From Ulota crispa (taxonomy: Eukaryota; Streptophyta; Bryopsida; Orthotrichales; Orthotrichaceae), in NCBI GenBank assembly GCA_963920765.1, contig OY987246.1:14628868-14692867 (forward strand): a DNA stretch of 64,000 nt, in the 5' to 3' direction. This document shows, one piece after another, positions 46,237 through 58,643 of this stretch (position 1 is the stretch's first letter; each line of letters begins with the position of its first letter). The position numbers and the translations under genes were made by a program. The notes beneath the pieces are model-generated. The model made no database searches. It saw only the letters and a list, made by a program, of their open reading frames with translations, and was not told the DNA's origin.

Positions 46237-48185
46237 ACCCCTAAGTAGCATATTTGAAATTCTCATTTGGTTTAAACAACATCCAAGAAATGTGTGCTTA
46301 GATCCATTAGAATTGACTATGATTTTCCCTTAACTTGAAAACAATCCAGATAATTTATCTATAATGCTTTAAATGCATCCTCCAATTGCAAAAGTGTTAC
46401 CGTGTGATGTAGGGAGGCACGTACTAGTTCCCAAGGACTAGGGCGTACTCTAGATTTTCAAAACTATGAAAAATATCTTGTGTTCAAGTAGTTTTGGGTT
46501 GTCCAAAGAGTAGAAATGATAAACCAAAAAGAGATAGTATGGAAGATATATGAAAAATATAAGGAGATCTATTCATAATTTCATAAGACTTTTTGATAAT
46601 TAGGAACATATATAGTCCATAATTCCATGAATAGTTCAAAAGTAGTTAATTGTGTTATAAATGTAGTTTATGGCGCACTTTTGAACCATTCTTATGTTAT
46701 AATTTTCAAACAATAATTAGAGTGTGATTTATAGATTAATTCCATATGGTGTCTATATTTACACTCTTCAAATTTATCAAAAAAAATCAAAACCTAGAAT
46801 CAATTATTATTTTTATCTTCTAAAGTTTATTAGAGGTGAAAACTACTAGCTTTTGCAAGTTTTTCTCTTAAATGTAAAATGATAAACTTAGTTGAGTGGA
46901 TTTTAAAAGTTTTTTTAAATATATTTTTAAAGTTATCTTTATAAAGAGTTAATTTTGGATTAGAAAACTTAGTCTATGAAGAAAATCATTCTTGTGTTTT
47001 TTGAAGTATAGAGCTTGTAAAGAGAATTTATAGAAACAATGAACAATTAAATGTCAAAAACTAACACAAGAACTTAATACTATTTGGACAAATGAAAAAA
47101 TTAAGGTCATGCATACTTACATAGAATATGATTACGTTCATGTATCATTCATACTTTATGTGCTTGGTCCTTAACAAACATCATACAAAATAGAAGGCTA
47201 CCCATATTTAGACAAAGGCCCCTTAATTAAAACTAAAGTTTCTATTAAGCAAATTTTAACACATAAATAATGACTCAACTAGAATTGTTTAGAACATTTG
47301 CAATTGTTGTGAACCAATTGTTTAGGACACTTTTGACACTTTTTTCTTCTATCAAGGATAAGTATCCACTTTTTTTACAAATTCTTTTGGTTTTTTTTAA
47401 TGAACTTTTTTTGACTCTAGGTTTGGTTCTCAATGTACTAGATAGTTCAACCAAATGTATATTGTTTAACAAAATCATATTGACAAAAAAAAATCTTACC
47501 TTTTCATACCATTGTTTCAAAAATGCAGATGTATTTCAATTGCACATATTAAAACAGAGATAATGTGTTCAGAACCCTAAAAAATCTATAAATTTTTTTT
47601 TTGTGTAAACATTTTTATATTGAATTGGTACAATTTTGACAAAATAAATTTTTATTTTAAAATTTTCAACTCTTAAAATGGTAAATGTTTAATGAACAAA
47701 CAAATTTCATTGTAAGTACAATATGTAACTCAAAATAATGAAAAAATTATCTTCACAATTTTTTTAACTTTAGCTTCTTTTTGCTCTAATTGATCCTCTT
47801 TATTGCAAAGGATTGTTGTCATCTTTTATGTTATTTTGGACCTCACATGTTTTGTAAAGCTAAAAGTGTGACATTTCTACTTGCATTTCTACAACATGTT
47901 GTAGCAAATAATTCCATTCTTTTTATCATTATAGAGTTCACAAAACTTCATATTAAACTCTTTATTATATTCTCCCTGTTAATGTTAATGTGCAGTATGT
48001 TATGCATTTCTTTGAAAATTTGTGCTTCTTCTACTTTGATCAATTGATTGTTATTAACTAGAATTAAAATATCATTATTGTAAACTAAAAAGTGTATGAT
48101 TGCAATAAGGGAGTGAGTAGCAAAAAGAAGAATCACCAAGAAATATGTAATTGAATTAAAAATCTCTTAATCACTTATTAACATA
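46237..48185. other. gene-free very AT-rich stretch
   Basis: Frames such as 47270-47563 are low-complexity and unlike any family I know. Nothing supported. Confidence 0.5.
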
Positions 48186-48450
48186 CTAGTACCCATCATT
48201 GTGATTATGGCAACAAGGGTCCCCCTCCTCTAGGTGCATGTTGCAGCGGTCTTCCAAGTTTGACAAAGTGCAATAGGTTTGAGGGCCCCTTCCTCCACCT
48301 AGGCCACCTGAGCCACCTAGGCCGCCGCGGCCTCTGTCTCCGTCTCCGTCGTCGTGGCCTCTGTCTCCTCCTCTCGGGCCTTGAGCCTCGGCAAGTGCAC
48401 AAGAAAGGAGGAGTGCAATTAAAATTAGTGACAAATTCACCTTGAAAAAA
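48186..48450 (-). CDS. short glycine/aspartate-rich secreted peptide (last exon; 5' end unknown)
   Basis: After a likely acceptor (TTTTTTCAAG at about 48451) the frame reads a hydrophobic signal core, 'VNLSLILIALLLSCALAEAQ', with a probable cleavage after Ala-Glu-Ala. A Gly/Asp/Arg-rich spacer ('GGDRGHDDGDGDRGRGGLGG') comes next, then a Cys-containing tail with one Cys, a second Cys nine residues on and a Cys-Cys pair (in 'EEGDPCCHNHNDGY'). Signal peptide plus short Cys tail suggests a secreted peptide or wall protein. I find no ATG in frame upstream in the contiguous sequence, so a first exon is missing or the gene is broken. GC content is well above its surroundings, as expected for real coding sequence. 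Function unknown. Confidence 0.5.
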
Positions 48451-48530
48451 GTGGGAAGAATGAGAGGATGAATGAGTGGTGAGAACTTAAGACCCACCTC
48501 AATTGGCGCTTGCTCCAAAGTGTGGGAGGA

Positions 48531-48610
48531 GTGAGGTGTGCTCAAAGTGAGGTGTGCTCAAAGTGAGGTGTGCTCAAAGTGAGGTGTGAGGTGTGAGGTG
48601 TGCTCCGCGT
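48531..48610. repeat. minisatellite of GTGAGGTGTGCTCAAA units
   Basis: Three tandem 16-bp units plus shorter GTGAGGT variants lie just upstream (minus strand) of the small secreted-peptide exon. Confidence 0.8.
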
Positions 48611-48905
48611 GGGAGGCGTGAGGTGTGTGGAGTGAGATTGCTCTTGTTTGTTTCCTGCCAGAGCGTGGGAGGAGTGAGATGTGCTAATTCTTCATTTTGA
48701 ATTTGTAAGTTATTTAAAATTTCAAAAACCTTTATTGTTCTTTCTTCCATTATTCTAAAAACATTATTTAAAATTTTATTATAAATTTGTACAAAATATA
48801 ATACAAATTCTCTTTTAATAGATATTACAAATAGTAATTATAATTTATCAATAATGCAAAAAATTCCTTATGATATTATTATATGTTAAATTATGTATTT
48901 TTATT

Positions 48906-49831
48906 TTTTAATTTATAATAAAGACCAAGCCAATTCTTCTGCAAAAAACACAGGAAATTGCCATGTTTGGAGAAGCAAGTACAATGGTAAGAATTTTTTT
49001 TTACAAGAATTCAATTGCAAGATCTTACATTAGACTACAAGAGGTACACGTGGTAAAAAAATCAGCTCAATCTACACAAAAATGAGTGAAATATTTCCAT
49101 CTGAATTGCAGAGTTTTTTTTTGCTGCTGCCCAAAAATTAGAGAAGGCTTTGACCACTCTCAGATCAAAAAATTTACTCTACAAAAATTTAAGGTTTATT
49201 TTCCCATGTAGGAGAACAAGTTAGGCATGTGTGGGAGAATTTTCAAATCAATTGGAACTATACAACACATGGGAAAAAATAGTAAGTAAAAGTAGAGAAT
49301 GAGTCAAAATATTAAATTGTTAAGAATTTCATTATTAAAATGAAAAATGAAAATTCCAACTGTCATAATATTGTGATAAACAATCCATATCCTTTGGTTT
49401 TGTTTTTTTTCCAAAATAATGAAAATTGAGTAAAATAAAGGACTTCAAAGTTTATTTTAGAGTAGAGAATCTAGAACTACTCGTAAACAAAAACTCCTCA
49501 TAACTTTCATCTCATATATCAAAATTGAATGATTAAAAGCTCCCCATGTCTATATAAGTCTAGAGAACCTATTTCAGATTTTTATTTGAAAAAATAAGAT
49601 TTTTAAAGAAATTTTTGGCTGTTCTAGGAGCAGCATTTTCTAGATTTTTATGCATAACTTCTTCAACAAATGTCAAAATGAATAAAAATTTATATGCTTA
49701 CATAGATCTTTGAATTCCTCACCTTCAAAAAAAGTTTCAGAAATCATGCAAAGTAGTTTAGCCATAGGAACATCAATACATGCCCAAAATCCCATTTGTC
49801 CCATGAACAGACAATGGTCCTTTTGGGGTTA
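48906..49831. mobile_element. degraded TTAA-type element, relative of 26897-27813
   Basis: The right end TTTTGGGGTTAA is clear, and the inside shares ordered words with the 917-bp element at 26897. The left end (near AAGACCAAGCC) is mutated, so the boundary is approximate. Confidence 0.55.
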
Positions 49832-50990
49832 AAACCAAAATAAAATATAGCAAAAACATAAATTATACCAATGACTTTTTAAAATTTATACAAATATAAA
49901 AAATTGAATTTGTACACAATATAATAAAATGATATTGTTTTAATTTATATGTATAGACTTCTATTTTATTATTATATTTTAAAAATTATTTAATTTCTTA
50001 GTTAAATTTCATATTTTTGCAAACTAAAACTACAAAAAAAGTCCTACTTTTTATATAATTGCAAAAGTCTAAATAAAAATGACAAGCAAACAATTATATA
50101 GATAATCTTTAATTTAAAGCTTTAATGTTTTCAATTTGAATACAAGACCCATTCTAATGACACCACTAGCTTAAAGTTTTGAAAATATATTAGTGTTTTA
50201 AATAAAATTGCAGAGAAATAAGCGGGTTACATTAACAATATTCTAAAATTGAGACTTTGATATAGATTGCTTGTAGAAGATTTAATTTTAGTTATGAACT
50301 AATGACAAAAAATATGCATAATCATGAATAATAATTATGAGTATACTCTATGCAACTACAAATGTAACAAGTAACAACATCACTTTTTCCTAATTGATGA
50401 AGCAATTGATTGATGATGTAAGGTATATTTTGTAAACTCAATGCTCAGTTAGGGCTCTAGGGTGAAAAGTTCCAAAAATTTGCCCATGGAGAAAATACTG
50501 AAATACTCTAAGTTTACCATTTTGTAATCTATGGAAAAAAATGGAACATAATACAGAATTCAAAGTCTCCCTCAAAACAAATTTAAACACAACTAACAAG
50601 AAATCTAGATTTGTTATTTCACCACGTTGATAAACTCATTGATCACAATGAACACTTTATAAGTTGCATGTATCATGAAGGCCCACAAATATGTACATCA
50701 CAAGATTGAGTTTCATTTTAATGACATTTTAGTAACCCTATGACAAAGAGATTTTTGAGATGGAAGGACAACCTCATGATAATTGTTGACATGGAAATTA
50801 AAAGCATGGAGAAACAACCACCAATCATACTCAATATTACACTATTGGAGTTCATACATTTCAAAAATACCTTTTACAAAGGCCATAAGATACAATTAGC
50901 TTAAGCAACAACACAACTCTTTTCCATAAGAAGTTTGAAAGATAGGTAAGAATAGTAATTAACACAAAAAATTTGATTCTCATTTCCAAA
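49832..50990. other. gene-free AT-rich stretch
   Basis: Nothing recognisable. Confidence 0.5.
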
Positions 50991-50993
50991 TTT

Positions 50994-50999
50994 TATATA

Positions 51000-51054
<55 letters not shown>
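50994..51054. repeat. (AT)n microsatellite
   Basis: About 60 bp of AT dinucleotides with one GT interruption, directly abutting the left end of an FB-1 element. Confidence 0.95.
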
Positions 51055-51058
<4 letters not shown>

Positions 51059-51281
51059 AAAATTTCATGGATACCATTGAATTTTGCAATAATTTTATAG
51101 ATACCCTTGCTTTTTAAAAATTTCACAGATACCCTTGGACCCAAGTTTTCAAGCATTTTTTTTGTTGTGCATGTCAATTCCCTTCTTCCTTTGTGCACAC
51201 ACATAACAAGAAAGAAGTAGTGTGTGCACAAAAGGAGAAGGGAAGTGGCATGCACACCAAAAAAATACTTGAAAATTTTGA
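51055..51281. mobile_element. FB-1 element truncated on the right
   Basis: The left arm AGGGAAAATTTCATGGATAC is intact; the right arm stops after AAAATTTTG, where FB-2 sequence begins. Confidence 0.7.
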
Positions 51282-51688
51282 TACTAAAGCGACACCCTAA
51301 ATTGCTAACGGGACACCCCCTCTGAGCATGAAAATGTGATTTTTAATGTTGATTTTGCTGATTTTTTAATTTGGATCAAAAGATTAGTTTCTCCTTTATC
51401 ATTCTAAGGTTATATTGAAAAAAAAAAATAGGTGTGCTTAAATTTCAAACTAAAAATATAGGACTGTTGAGTTACCTAAAGCAAAAATATATCAAAAAAT
51501 AGTATTGGTGCAATAATATTTCAAATTTTTTTTTGTATTTGTCATGTTTTCTTTCAAGGAGGTAATAATGTTGTGATTGAATGAATGATGGACCACTTAA
51601 TAAATCAAAAATAGCACTAAATTATCAATTTTCATGCTCAAAGGGGGTGTCCCGTTAACAATTTAGGGTGTCAATTTAGTAATTCCCT
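51282..51688. mobile_element. FB-2 element, inverted, left tip missing
   Basis: It matches 43694-44090 in reverse. The right end TAGTAATTCCCT is complete; the left begins ACTAAAGCGACACCC without the AGGGAATT tip. Confidence 0.75.
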
Positions 51689-51899
51689 ATATATATATAT
51701 ACATACATATACATACATATACATACATATACATACATATACATACATATACATACATATACATACATATACATACATATACATACATATACATACATAT
51801 ACATACATATACATACATATACATACATATACATACATATACATACATATACATACATATACATACATATACATACATATACATACATATACATACATA
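51689..51899. repeat. decanucleotide satellite (ACATACATAT)n, about 20 units
   Basis: A short AT run is followed by about 20 near-perfect 10-bp units. It begins right after the FB-2 end. Frames through it give Met-Tyr-Val repeats and are not genes. Confidence 0.97.
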
Positions 51900-52376
51900 G
51901 ATGGAACAAATATGCAATTTCAACAATTCAATAATTGGCAGTGGAAGTCATGTAGTCCACTCTTCAATTCGTATCTCAAAACATAAATACATCCACACAC
52001 CAATATACAAATATATGAACGTTTCATTCTTTAATAAAAAACAGAATCATTTTCTAGCATTTGAATTTTATATTTGCTTCATTACGAAATGTTGTGGGGT
52101 AGTGCAGAGCGAGGAAATTTTTCGGCAGCTATTCTATCGGACAGGGTGATTCCTTGACCTGTCCTAACTTTTAAACGAAAGTTGGACTGCATACAAGAGC
52201 ATAGAATACAAGAGCACAAGAACCGATTTCAAAAATGGAGATCAAGTCACTGAATTTGAATAAACTGATAGCAGCACTCGAAGGATTTCAGCATTTAAAC
52301 CAGGGCTAACAAAAAAAATGTACATTAGCCCTCTTCTTTATTTAATATACAAAAAAAAAAAACATCACTAAAGTGT
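51900..52376. other. 3' flank of GNA1
   Basis: Probably contains the GNA1 3' untranslated region on the minus strand. No other gene seen. Confidence 0.5.
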
Positions 52377-55300
52377 TCAGAAGTACTGAGCCATTTGGAT
52401 TTCCTTCCTCACGTAACCGCATTTTTCATAAAAGGACGCGTTTTGGATGGTGCAATCCAGGACGACCTGAACAAACCAGAAACAAAGTCATAAGAACGTG
52501 AAGAATCTGCAAAATCTCAAGGTGCAAAACCCTCAAAAAAATTGCTCCTCAAATGGTTGTGTATACTCACAAAAAACAACGCTGTTAACATTGAAATAGC
52601 ATATTATCTTAAGAAATGAGAACTGGAACTCAAGATCTCAAAGACAGTGAAGCTGAAGTACCTTGTAGCTGCCCTGGTCCTTGGCAAATTTGGTCAAAAA
52701 CTCAATGATCCTGTTCATGCAGCTCACAACAACAAGAATTTCAGTTCGGAACCCAGAGTAAATGACCCGCGCAATGAATTGCTCTGAGCTGAAATGGAAG
52801 GTCAACTATTTATGAATCACAATTCTGTAGGATAATCTCCAGTATAAGACACAGCCAAAAATATCCACTCCTCATTCATATCCTTTGTACACACAGTCAA
52901 TTCTTCACCAAACTTGACACTCACTTAATACTCAGAAAAGCTGAGTGACAAAAGGTGTTGCAATATGAGGTGGAGCAAGCAAGGCAAAGCGGTTGTCTGC
53001 CAAATTCTGAAAATCAAATTCAAACATGCTCAAATAGCTTTTCAAGTCACTACAAATCTACCACCGAACTACCCCAGAATTACCACCCATTCATTCCGAA
53101 CCTACAATACGCGTTTTGTGAGAGTTAAGGCTCTTCCAAACTCTAAAAAGTAGTTTAAAACCATAAAGGCGTTGTTGGTAGCCGTTGATGAGCATGACGT
53201 ACTCATTTGCAGTTTACATGCAAAATTGCGCGTGCGTGGAGCTACATGCATGGTGGAGTAACACAAATAGTTCAGGCACCAAAGTAAAGAAGAAATGACG
53301 CTTTGCGGTAGTACCATTTTGGAGTTTTGGAGGGTTTCAAAAATAATAGATTAACCAAAAGCTCAAATTGAAGGGATCAAAACCAGGAGTGGATCCATTT
53401 GGTTAGGTTTATATGTATGGAGTTGAATCATATCTTTGATTGTTCTATACGTATATACTCAACCCACCCTAACAAAACATTTTGTAGCTATGACTATACT
53501 TTCCCAATATGGCTTAAGAATCTATCGTGTTGTGTACACATCTAATTGGACAACTTTAAGCCCAACTCTTAACGTCAAACCGTGAGCACATGCAAGCGTG
53601 CATTTAGTAATCCATTTAAAGCAAACTTCGATGCTAGCCCGGAATTGTAAAACCCAGGAACAACAAATAGAATTTGACAATGAGACATTGTTTGTCGTTT
53701 CTAGGTTTTCCAATTCTGGATTCACTAAGGAGGTCTGCCCTTATTCCAAAAAAGCAGGTTGAGGAGAGCTGCAATACTCACCTCTGACCAAGGTGCTGAC
53801 CCCGCACAGACTGGTCAACCACAACGTCCTCTATGTGTCCTACCTGCATCAAAACTCATGTTATTTTAAAAACTCCAAAATTCCAAAAATGCTTGCCAAA
53901 AACACCGGGAACCAGAAAATTATTAAAATTAAGCCTCTAAACTCCAACTATGAACCCCTAAACTGATTGGAATTCAAACCAAGTGTAAACCACACCAATG
54001 ACTATTAAAAAACACTGCCAAAGAGTGAGGCTTGCCTTGCCACAATCGCGCACAAATTTGTGCTCTATTAAGATCGATCCAGTTGCTACAATCTGGCTTC
54101 TCTCCACGTCTGCTTCAACCACAAAACAGTCGGTCCAAACAACAAGATAAGTACCTAACTGCAACACCCTAACATCTTGCACAATGCGCCATCACTACAG
54201 ATTGCTCTTCTGAATGTCGTTTTGAGATTCTCATTTCGAAGCCATGAAAATTTTGCATGAGCGACCCAAATGAGAAATACTTCGGTGCACAAGAATTTCT
54301 TTCCAATTGCAAACAAACATCAATATAGATTAGGTTGATCATATGCTAGACACTCATTTTCTCAACACTTGTACTGTCGCTATAGTGAAGTTTTCTCCAA
54401 GGTAAACCCGAATACTAAACCCTAAACCCTAAACCCTAGACCTTAAGTTTCAAAAACCAGAGAGGGAATGAACCCGCGCAGGAGATGGACCCACACCTTC
54501 AATTACAGCAGCGTAGTGATCATCTCCAAGCCGTTGCAGATACTGCACCCTCTCTGCCAAGCAAGCAAGCAGCCATCCCAGACATTTGCGATAAGTTTTG
54601 TATGTATATTGAAAAGACAGAAACCATTCAAAGCCACAGATTCAAGAGCACTTGGCAAGGGATGCGGAGAGAACGCTCAAAAACCCTAAAGGGGATGTAA
54701 ACCGTAAGGTAACCTTACCCATACGCAAGCGATTAAGGGTTTACGGTACTTCAAGGTCTCGAAAAATTCAGGAAAAAAATCCATAGGGTTAGCTTTTGAA
54801 CAAGCTATCATGGAAAGCCATTTTGTGGAAAAAAGCGTTGTGAAAAGCGTTGTGAAATATTCTATATTAACCCTTGAACGCCGGGCTGGTCACCGTGGTT
54901 GCACTGGCACAGTGTATACCCCGCGGACAATTTTCATCGAAAGGGCAAAGTTACAGGCTCATAGGGTCCGTAGTAGTGACTCTAGACTAACCCTTCAAAA
55001 TGCTTGAATGTGTTCTTATAGTGGCACTTCACGGTCCCAATCCCAACCCTCCCAAAACAGCTTAACAGCTCACATGTGGCAAAATTCGCTTGTGCAAGCA
55101 GCTTTCAGTGCTCCACTTTGGGTTCATTCCTATGAAACCCACCCACAATTCTAGAGTGCAAAACTGAGTGCCGCTCGGGAATGTCAATGTTTCCCTTAGA
55201 CAGAAATCCATCAACATTCGCAACCGAAAGGAAAAAAACGAAACAGTACGGCGAGTGATCCGAAGCCGAATGGAGGATTCACATCAAGGACAGAAATTGG

Positions 55301-55515
55301 TACTCACGGGCGAATTGCGCTTCCGAGACGTCTCCCGCGACGGTGAGCTGCCCCAGCAGCTGCATAAACCCTGTCCGACCACTTCACAAAGTCACGCACT
55401 GCGCTTGAAAACCAAGCATGGAAACCGCACAACTTCAAAAGCATTACGTAGACATACCTTTGTGGATGTCGGAAGACGCAAGAGCCCGGAGCACGAATCG
55501 CTCGGTGTCCGCCAT
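52377..55515 (-). CDS. GNA1: glucosamine 6-phosphate N-acetyltransferase
   Basis: Seven exons, 55515-55458, 55370-55308, 54553-54497, 54109-54036, 53843-53782, 52710-52662 and 52466-52377, give 150 residues, the usual length of the family. It transfers acetyl from acetyl-CoA to glucosamine 6-phosphate, a step of UDP-GlcNAc synthesis. GNAT features: 'GFMQLLGQLTVAGDVSEAQF' near the start; 'QIVATGSILIEHKF' (beta strand); 'GHIEDVVVD'; the acetyl-CoA loop Arg-Gly-Gln-His-Leu-Gly; and 'VLDCTIQNASFYEKCGY' near the end. Intron 4 has a GC donor (AAG/GCAAG) with an ordinary CAG acceptor; phase and family alignment both require it. Intron 2 contains a partial transposon and three AAACCCT telomere-type repeats. 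A broken copy of exons 1-2 lies at 62.7-63.3 kb. Confidence 0.93.
54416..54439. repeat. interstitial telomere-type repeat (AAACCCT)n
   Basis: Three consecutive units of the plant telomere/telo-box repeat lie on the plus strand, just after exon 3 of the minus-strand GNA1 gene, in intron 3. Confidence 0.85.
54708..55133. mobile_element. transposon with GGTAACCTTACCC ends (right end lost), in GNA1 intron 2
   Basis: The left end GGTAACCTTACCCATACGCAA is shared with the element at 63312-63720, and the two align for about 420 bp. The right end is missing here. Confidence 0.65.
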
Positions 55516-56784
55516 GGCTCACTCTCTCGAATCCCAGCGTTCCACCCTTCAGAACAGAGTTGTCTCTAACCCTAGAAATCGGTCAGGTTAGGGTTTGGAG
55601 AAACGCGAGGATCCAATCGTCGAAAAATCCGTCATGGTTTCAGACGTTGAGGAATGTGTTATGGCCCGATCACAACATTACCGACGTCGAGTCTTCGAGC
55701 TTATCATGTTGAACAGATGCGTAAAGAGGTGAAGATTAGAATGAGAGATCATGCAGTTAGACGTCGATGTGATAGGGTAGGCAATGCTTGCTCAAGCAAC
55801 AATCAATTCAATGCTGTGCCATTACGGTAACAACTTGCGAAGAACGGAAACCTTGCATGTCATAGGACAATTGGGTATGGAATCTTGCACGGGGACATCG
55901 CCAGTCGGCATTCAAAACCTTCACACGCAGTGAGAATCCACTAAACGCAGATTCCTTGGATTGCAAGGGTATCGACTGCAGGGTTTAATTTGTGTTCTTG
56001 CCAGGGTAGAGCGACCCGCACCCCAGAATGCATGCAGTTACGGAAAATTTGGCTAAAATTGGAAAGAGAGAATGATAATTGGAAAGTTCATTTAAAGACT
56101 ACTAATGTCAATTACTTTCATCCAAAATATGGTGAATTGGGATTTTACTCAAGGAGAGATTTGACTATTTTATTCAGATTTTCAAGCAAGTTTCTTATTG
56201 TAATCAATGTAATGGTTTCCACATGCCTTTTGAGGTAGGATTTTGGCAATAATTGGCCAAGAAATTCATTGAAACTTTTGAGAAACACGTGTAAATCTAT
56301 CATTACTATTGTACTTACCACTTGGTCAAACCTAAAGTAGGTGGTTTGCGGAACCTTTGAATGAAGCTAGGCGACATGCATGATCATTTGTCACTTTTTT
56401 TGTGTCGGTCTCCTCCTCTTTGCCGGGCATTAAAAGCAGATCATGATTCTTATCTCTGACTGCTATGGCAAGTAGCCATCGCCCGACTCATGCTTACTAG
56501 CAGTGTGGAAGCTCCCGTTGCAAGTACTTTTTCCTTGTTTTTAGCTATAAAAACTGCAGTGAATATTTTGTTTAGGTTGCCCCCAAACTAATTGCTCAAC
56601 ATTATACACTAAATAAATACTTAATGATACTGCTGTCAAAAAATCAAACTATTAGCATCCAAGTTGTAAACCGCATGTGAAATCCTAGAGGGTTGCATGC
56701 CTCCAAGCAATGAGTCGTGAGGTAACTTTTCATGATAAGGCAATCTAACTGTAAGGCAACCTAAATGCAATATTCAATATATAA
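55516..56784. promoter_or_regulatory. intergenic region between divergent GNA1 and hydrolase genes
   Basis: GNA1 reads left and the hydrolase reads right, so this must hold both promoters, together with the MITE at 56785. AAACCCTAACC-type telo-box words lie at 55567-55600, about 60 bp before the GNA1 ATG; such boxes are common in housekeeping promoters. No gene seen. Confidence 0.45.
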
Positions 56785-57123
56785 ACAAGGGGCACTTCAC
56801 ATTGCATCCAATGTTACATCTTTGCAAATCCGTGAGGTACCAACTATGTTGGGAGTAATAAGGGCAAAAGGGCTACAAATATTCTATGCAACACTACTAA
56901 TGAGACTTGGGTCAAAAATTGAGTTTAGCAAAATGATTGACCAGAACCTTGAATGAAATCCCATCTTTTTGGTGCCAAAACCTTCCGAAAAGTGTATCCA
57001 TGTAAGCAAAATGCAATGAACCTGTACGTTATTAACTTCAGACTTACTGTGAAACGCCTACCTGGACGTTGGACGCCAAGTCCCAACTTTTGACTCTAGG
57101 ATGTGAGATGTGGGACATAAGCT
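56785..57123. mobile_element. diverged MITE abutting hydrolase first exon
   Basis: Related to 45881-46236 (shared GTNCCAAAACCTTCC, CATGNAAGCAAAATGCAATGA and CCAACTTTTG words); right end GATGTGGGACATAAGC. It ends 77 bp before the chosen start codon and may supply part of the leader. Confidence 0.55.
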
Positions 57124-57199
57124 GCGAAGCGCCTCTCACTGGAGCTTCGACCGCATGTGTTCAAAAACTTTCACTGCAACTGGTGCCAGCTTTAGCACA

Positions 57200-58643
57200 A
57201 TGTCGATCTGGATGTTCCTCTTCTGCTTCTTTGCACTCGAGCAGGGATTCGCTCCAGGAACCGAACGCGGATTGATCACAACAGCCGGCGCTGAGGAACT
57301 TGAGCTACACTTCGTGCTCATCCACGGTGCGTCTCATGGCGCGTGGGCGTGGTACCGTCTCGAAGACGCCCTGCAGAAGGCGGGCTTCAACGTGAGCTCC
57401 ATGGATTTGACGGGCTCGGGCTTCACCCCCATCGACCCGGACTCTGTCGCAACCTGGGAGGAGTTAACCAAACCGGCGATGGATTTCTTCGAATCTCTTC
57501 CGGAGCGTGCTCCTCATCAGAAGGTCCGCCAGTCGCCTCTACTGAAACAAGTAAATTCTGCGAGTTTGTAACTGAAGTGTTGAACGTGTCATTCATTAAA
57601 TTGGGAAAAGGCTTACATATTGGGATTTTTGAATTTTTTATTTTTAAGAGTTTTTAGGGAATTTAGAATAAATATTATGATGATTTCTTCCAGACATTAC
57701 ATAAAACTCACTTCAAATCACCAAATATTCTCACCAACGCAAAATTTAGTATTCCCAAAAAGACATTTTGGGAAAGTTAGTGTTTTTTCCAACTAATGAA
57801 TTTCGTCCGACTCGGACCTAAATTTGGATTGATCGACGAGCAGGTGGTGCTGGTCGGACACAGCTGGGGCGGATTTACGAACCTGGTGCTCATGGAGCGG
57901 TTTCCCCAGAAGATTGATCTCGCTGTCTTCGTTTCCGCTCTCGTCACCCCCTCCGGCGTTGCGTTTTTGAATGACGCCCCTCTTCTTGCCCTGGTGCGTC
58001 GATCGTCGTGGCCAATTCAAATAATCCGTACCACGAAACCCCGGTTCTGGAGGAATTGAGCGCGCTCTCATCGTAAACGCCATCTGAACAACTTCGTTGC
58101 TTTTTTTTGAATTGCAGATGAACGCCGATACGGTATACCGCTACCTAAACGGAACCAACAATCCCCCGACGTCGTTCTATTATCCATTGTCCGTAGTAGG
58201 TCGCGTCTTTTACAACGGTCTCGATTCGGAGGTACAATAGTAACCACACTTGTATTCTTATATTCTGTCGTGTATTGTCAACCTCTGCATTGTATACTCC
58301 AAGTCTCAAACTGTGCCGTGCATGTTCGATCATCAAGTACTTAATAAATTCGTCGCAATTTGTGCAGATTACAGTGTTGGCATCGAAACTGCTGCGGCCG
58401 CAGGCAGCTCGAATGTTGGGAACGCCGATTAACTACACACGTGCGAACCATGGCCGAGTACCTGCGGTGTACATCGGATACGCGGACGACCACGCACTAT
58501 CGCCTGTAGCGCAAAGGTACGTCGTGAAGCACTACGGCCCGTTCCGAAAGGTCATAAACCTCAGTGGTGGCCATTTTAACTTCCTGCAACGGCCTAAGGA
58601 ATTCACAAAGGTTCTGACCAAGCTTGCAAATCAGTTCACTTAG
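57200..58643 (+). CDS. alpha/beta hydrolase, methylesterase/hydroxynitrile-lyase type
   Basis: Four exons, 57200-57523, 57844-57993, 58118-58231 and 58368-58643, give 287 residues. The family includes plant methylesterases (MES, SABP2) and hydroxynitrile lyases; which ester it cleaves cannot be told from sequence. Key features: the oxyanion motif 'HFVLIHGASHGAWAWYRL'; the nucleophile elbow Gly-His-Ser-Trp-Gly-Gly with Ser115; an acid in 'YIGYADDHALSP' (Asp236 or 237); and catalytic His265 in 'SGGHFNFLQRP'. All three catalytic residues are present. I chose the ATG at 57200 because it gives a hydrophobic leader ('MSIWMFLFCFFALEQGFA') like a signal peptide, which is unusual since most MES proteins are cytosolic. 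An ATG at 57155 in the same frame would add 15 residues. GC-rich exons contrast with the AT-rich introns. Confidence 0.88.

Noticed and set aside
51671..51926. Three overlapping open frames of Met-Tyr-Val repeats
   Set aside because: They are only the decanucleotide satellite read in three frames; there is no gene.
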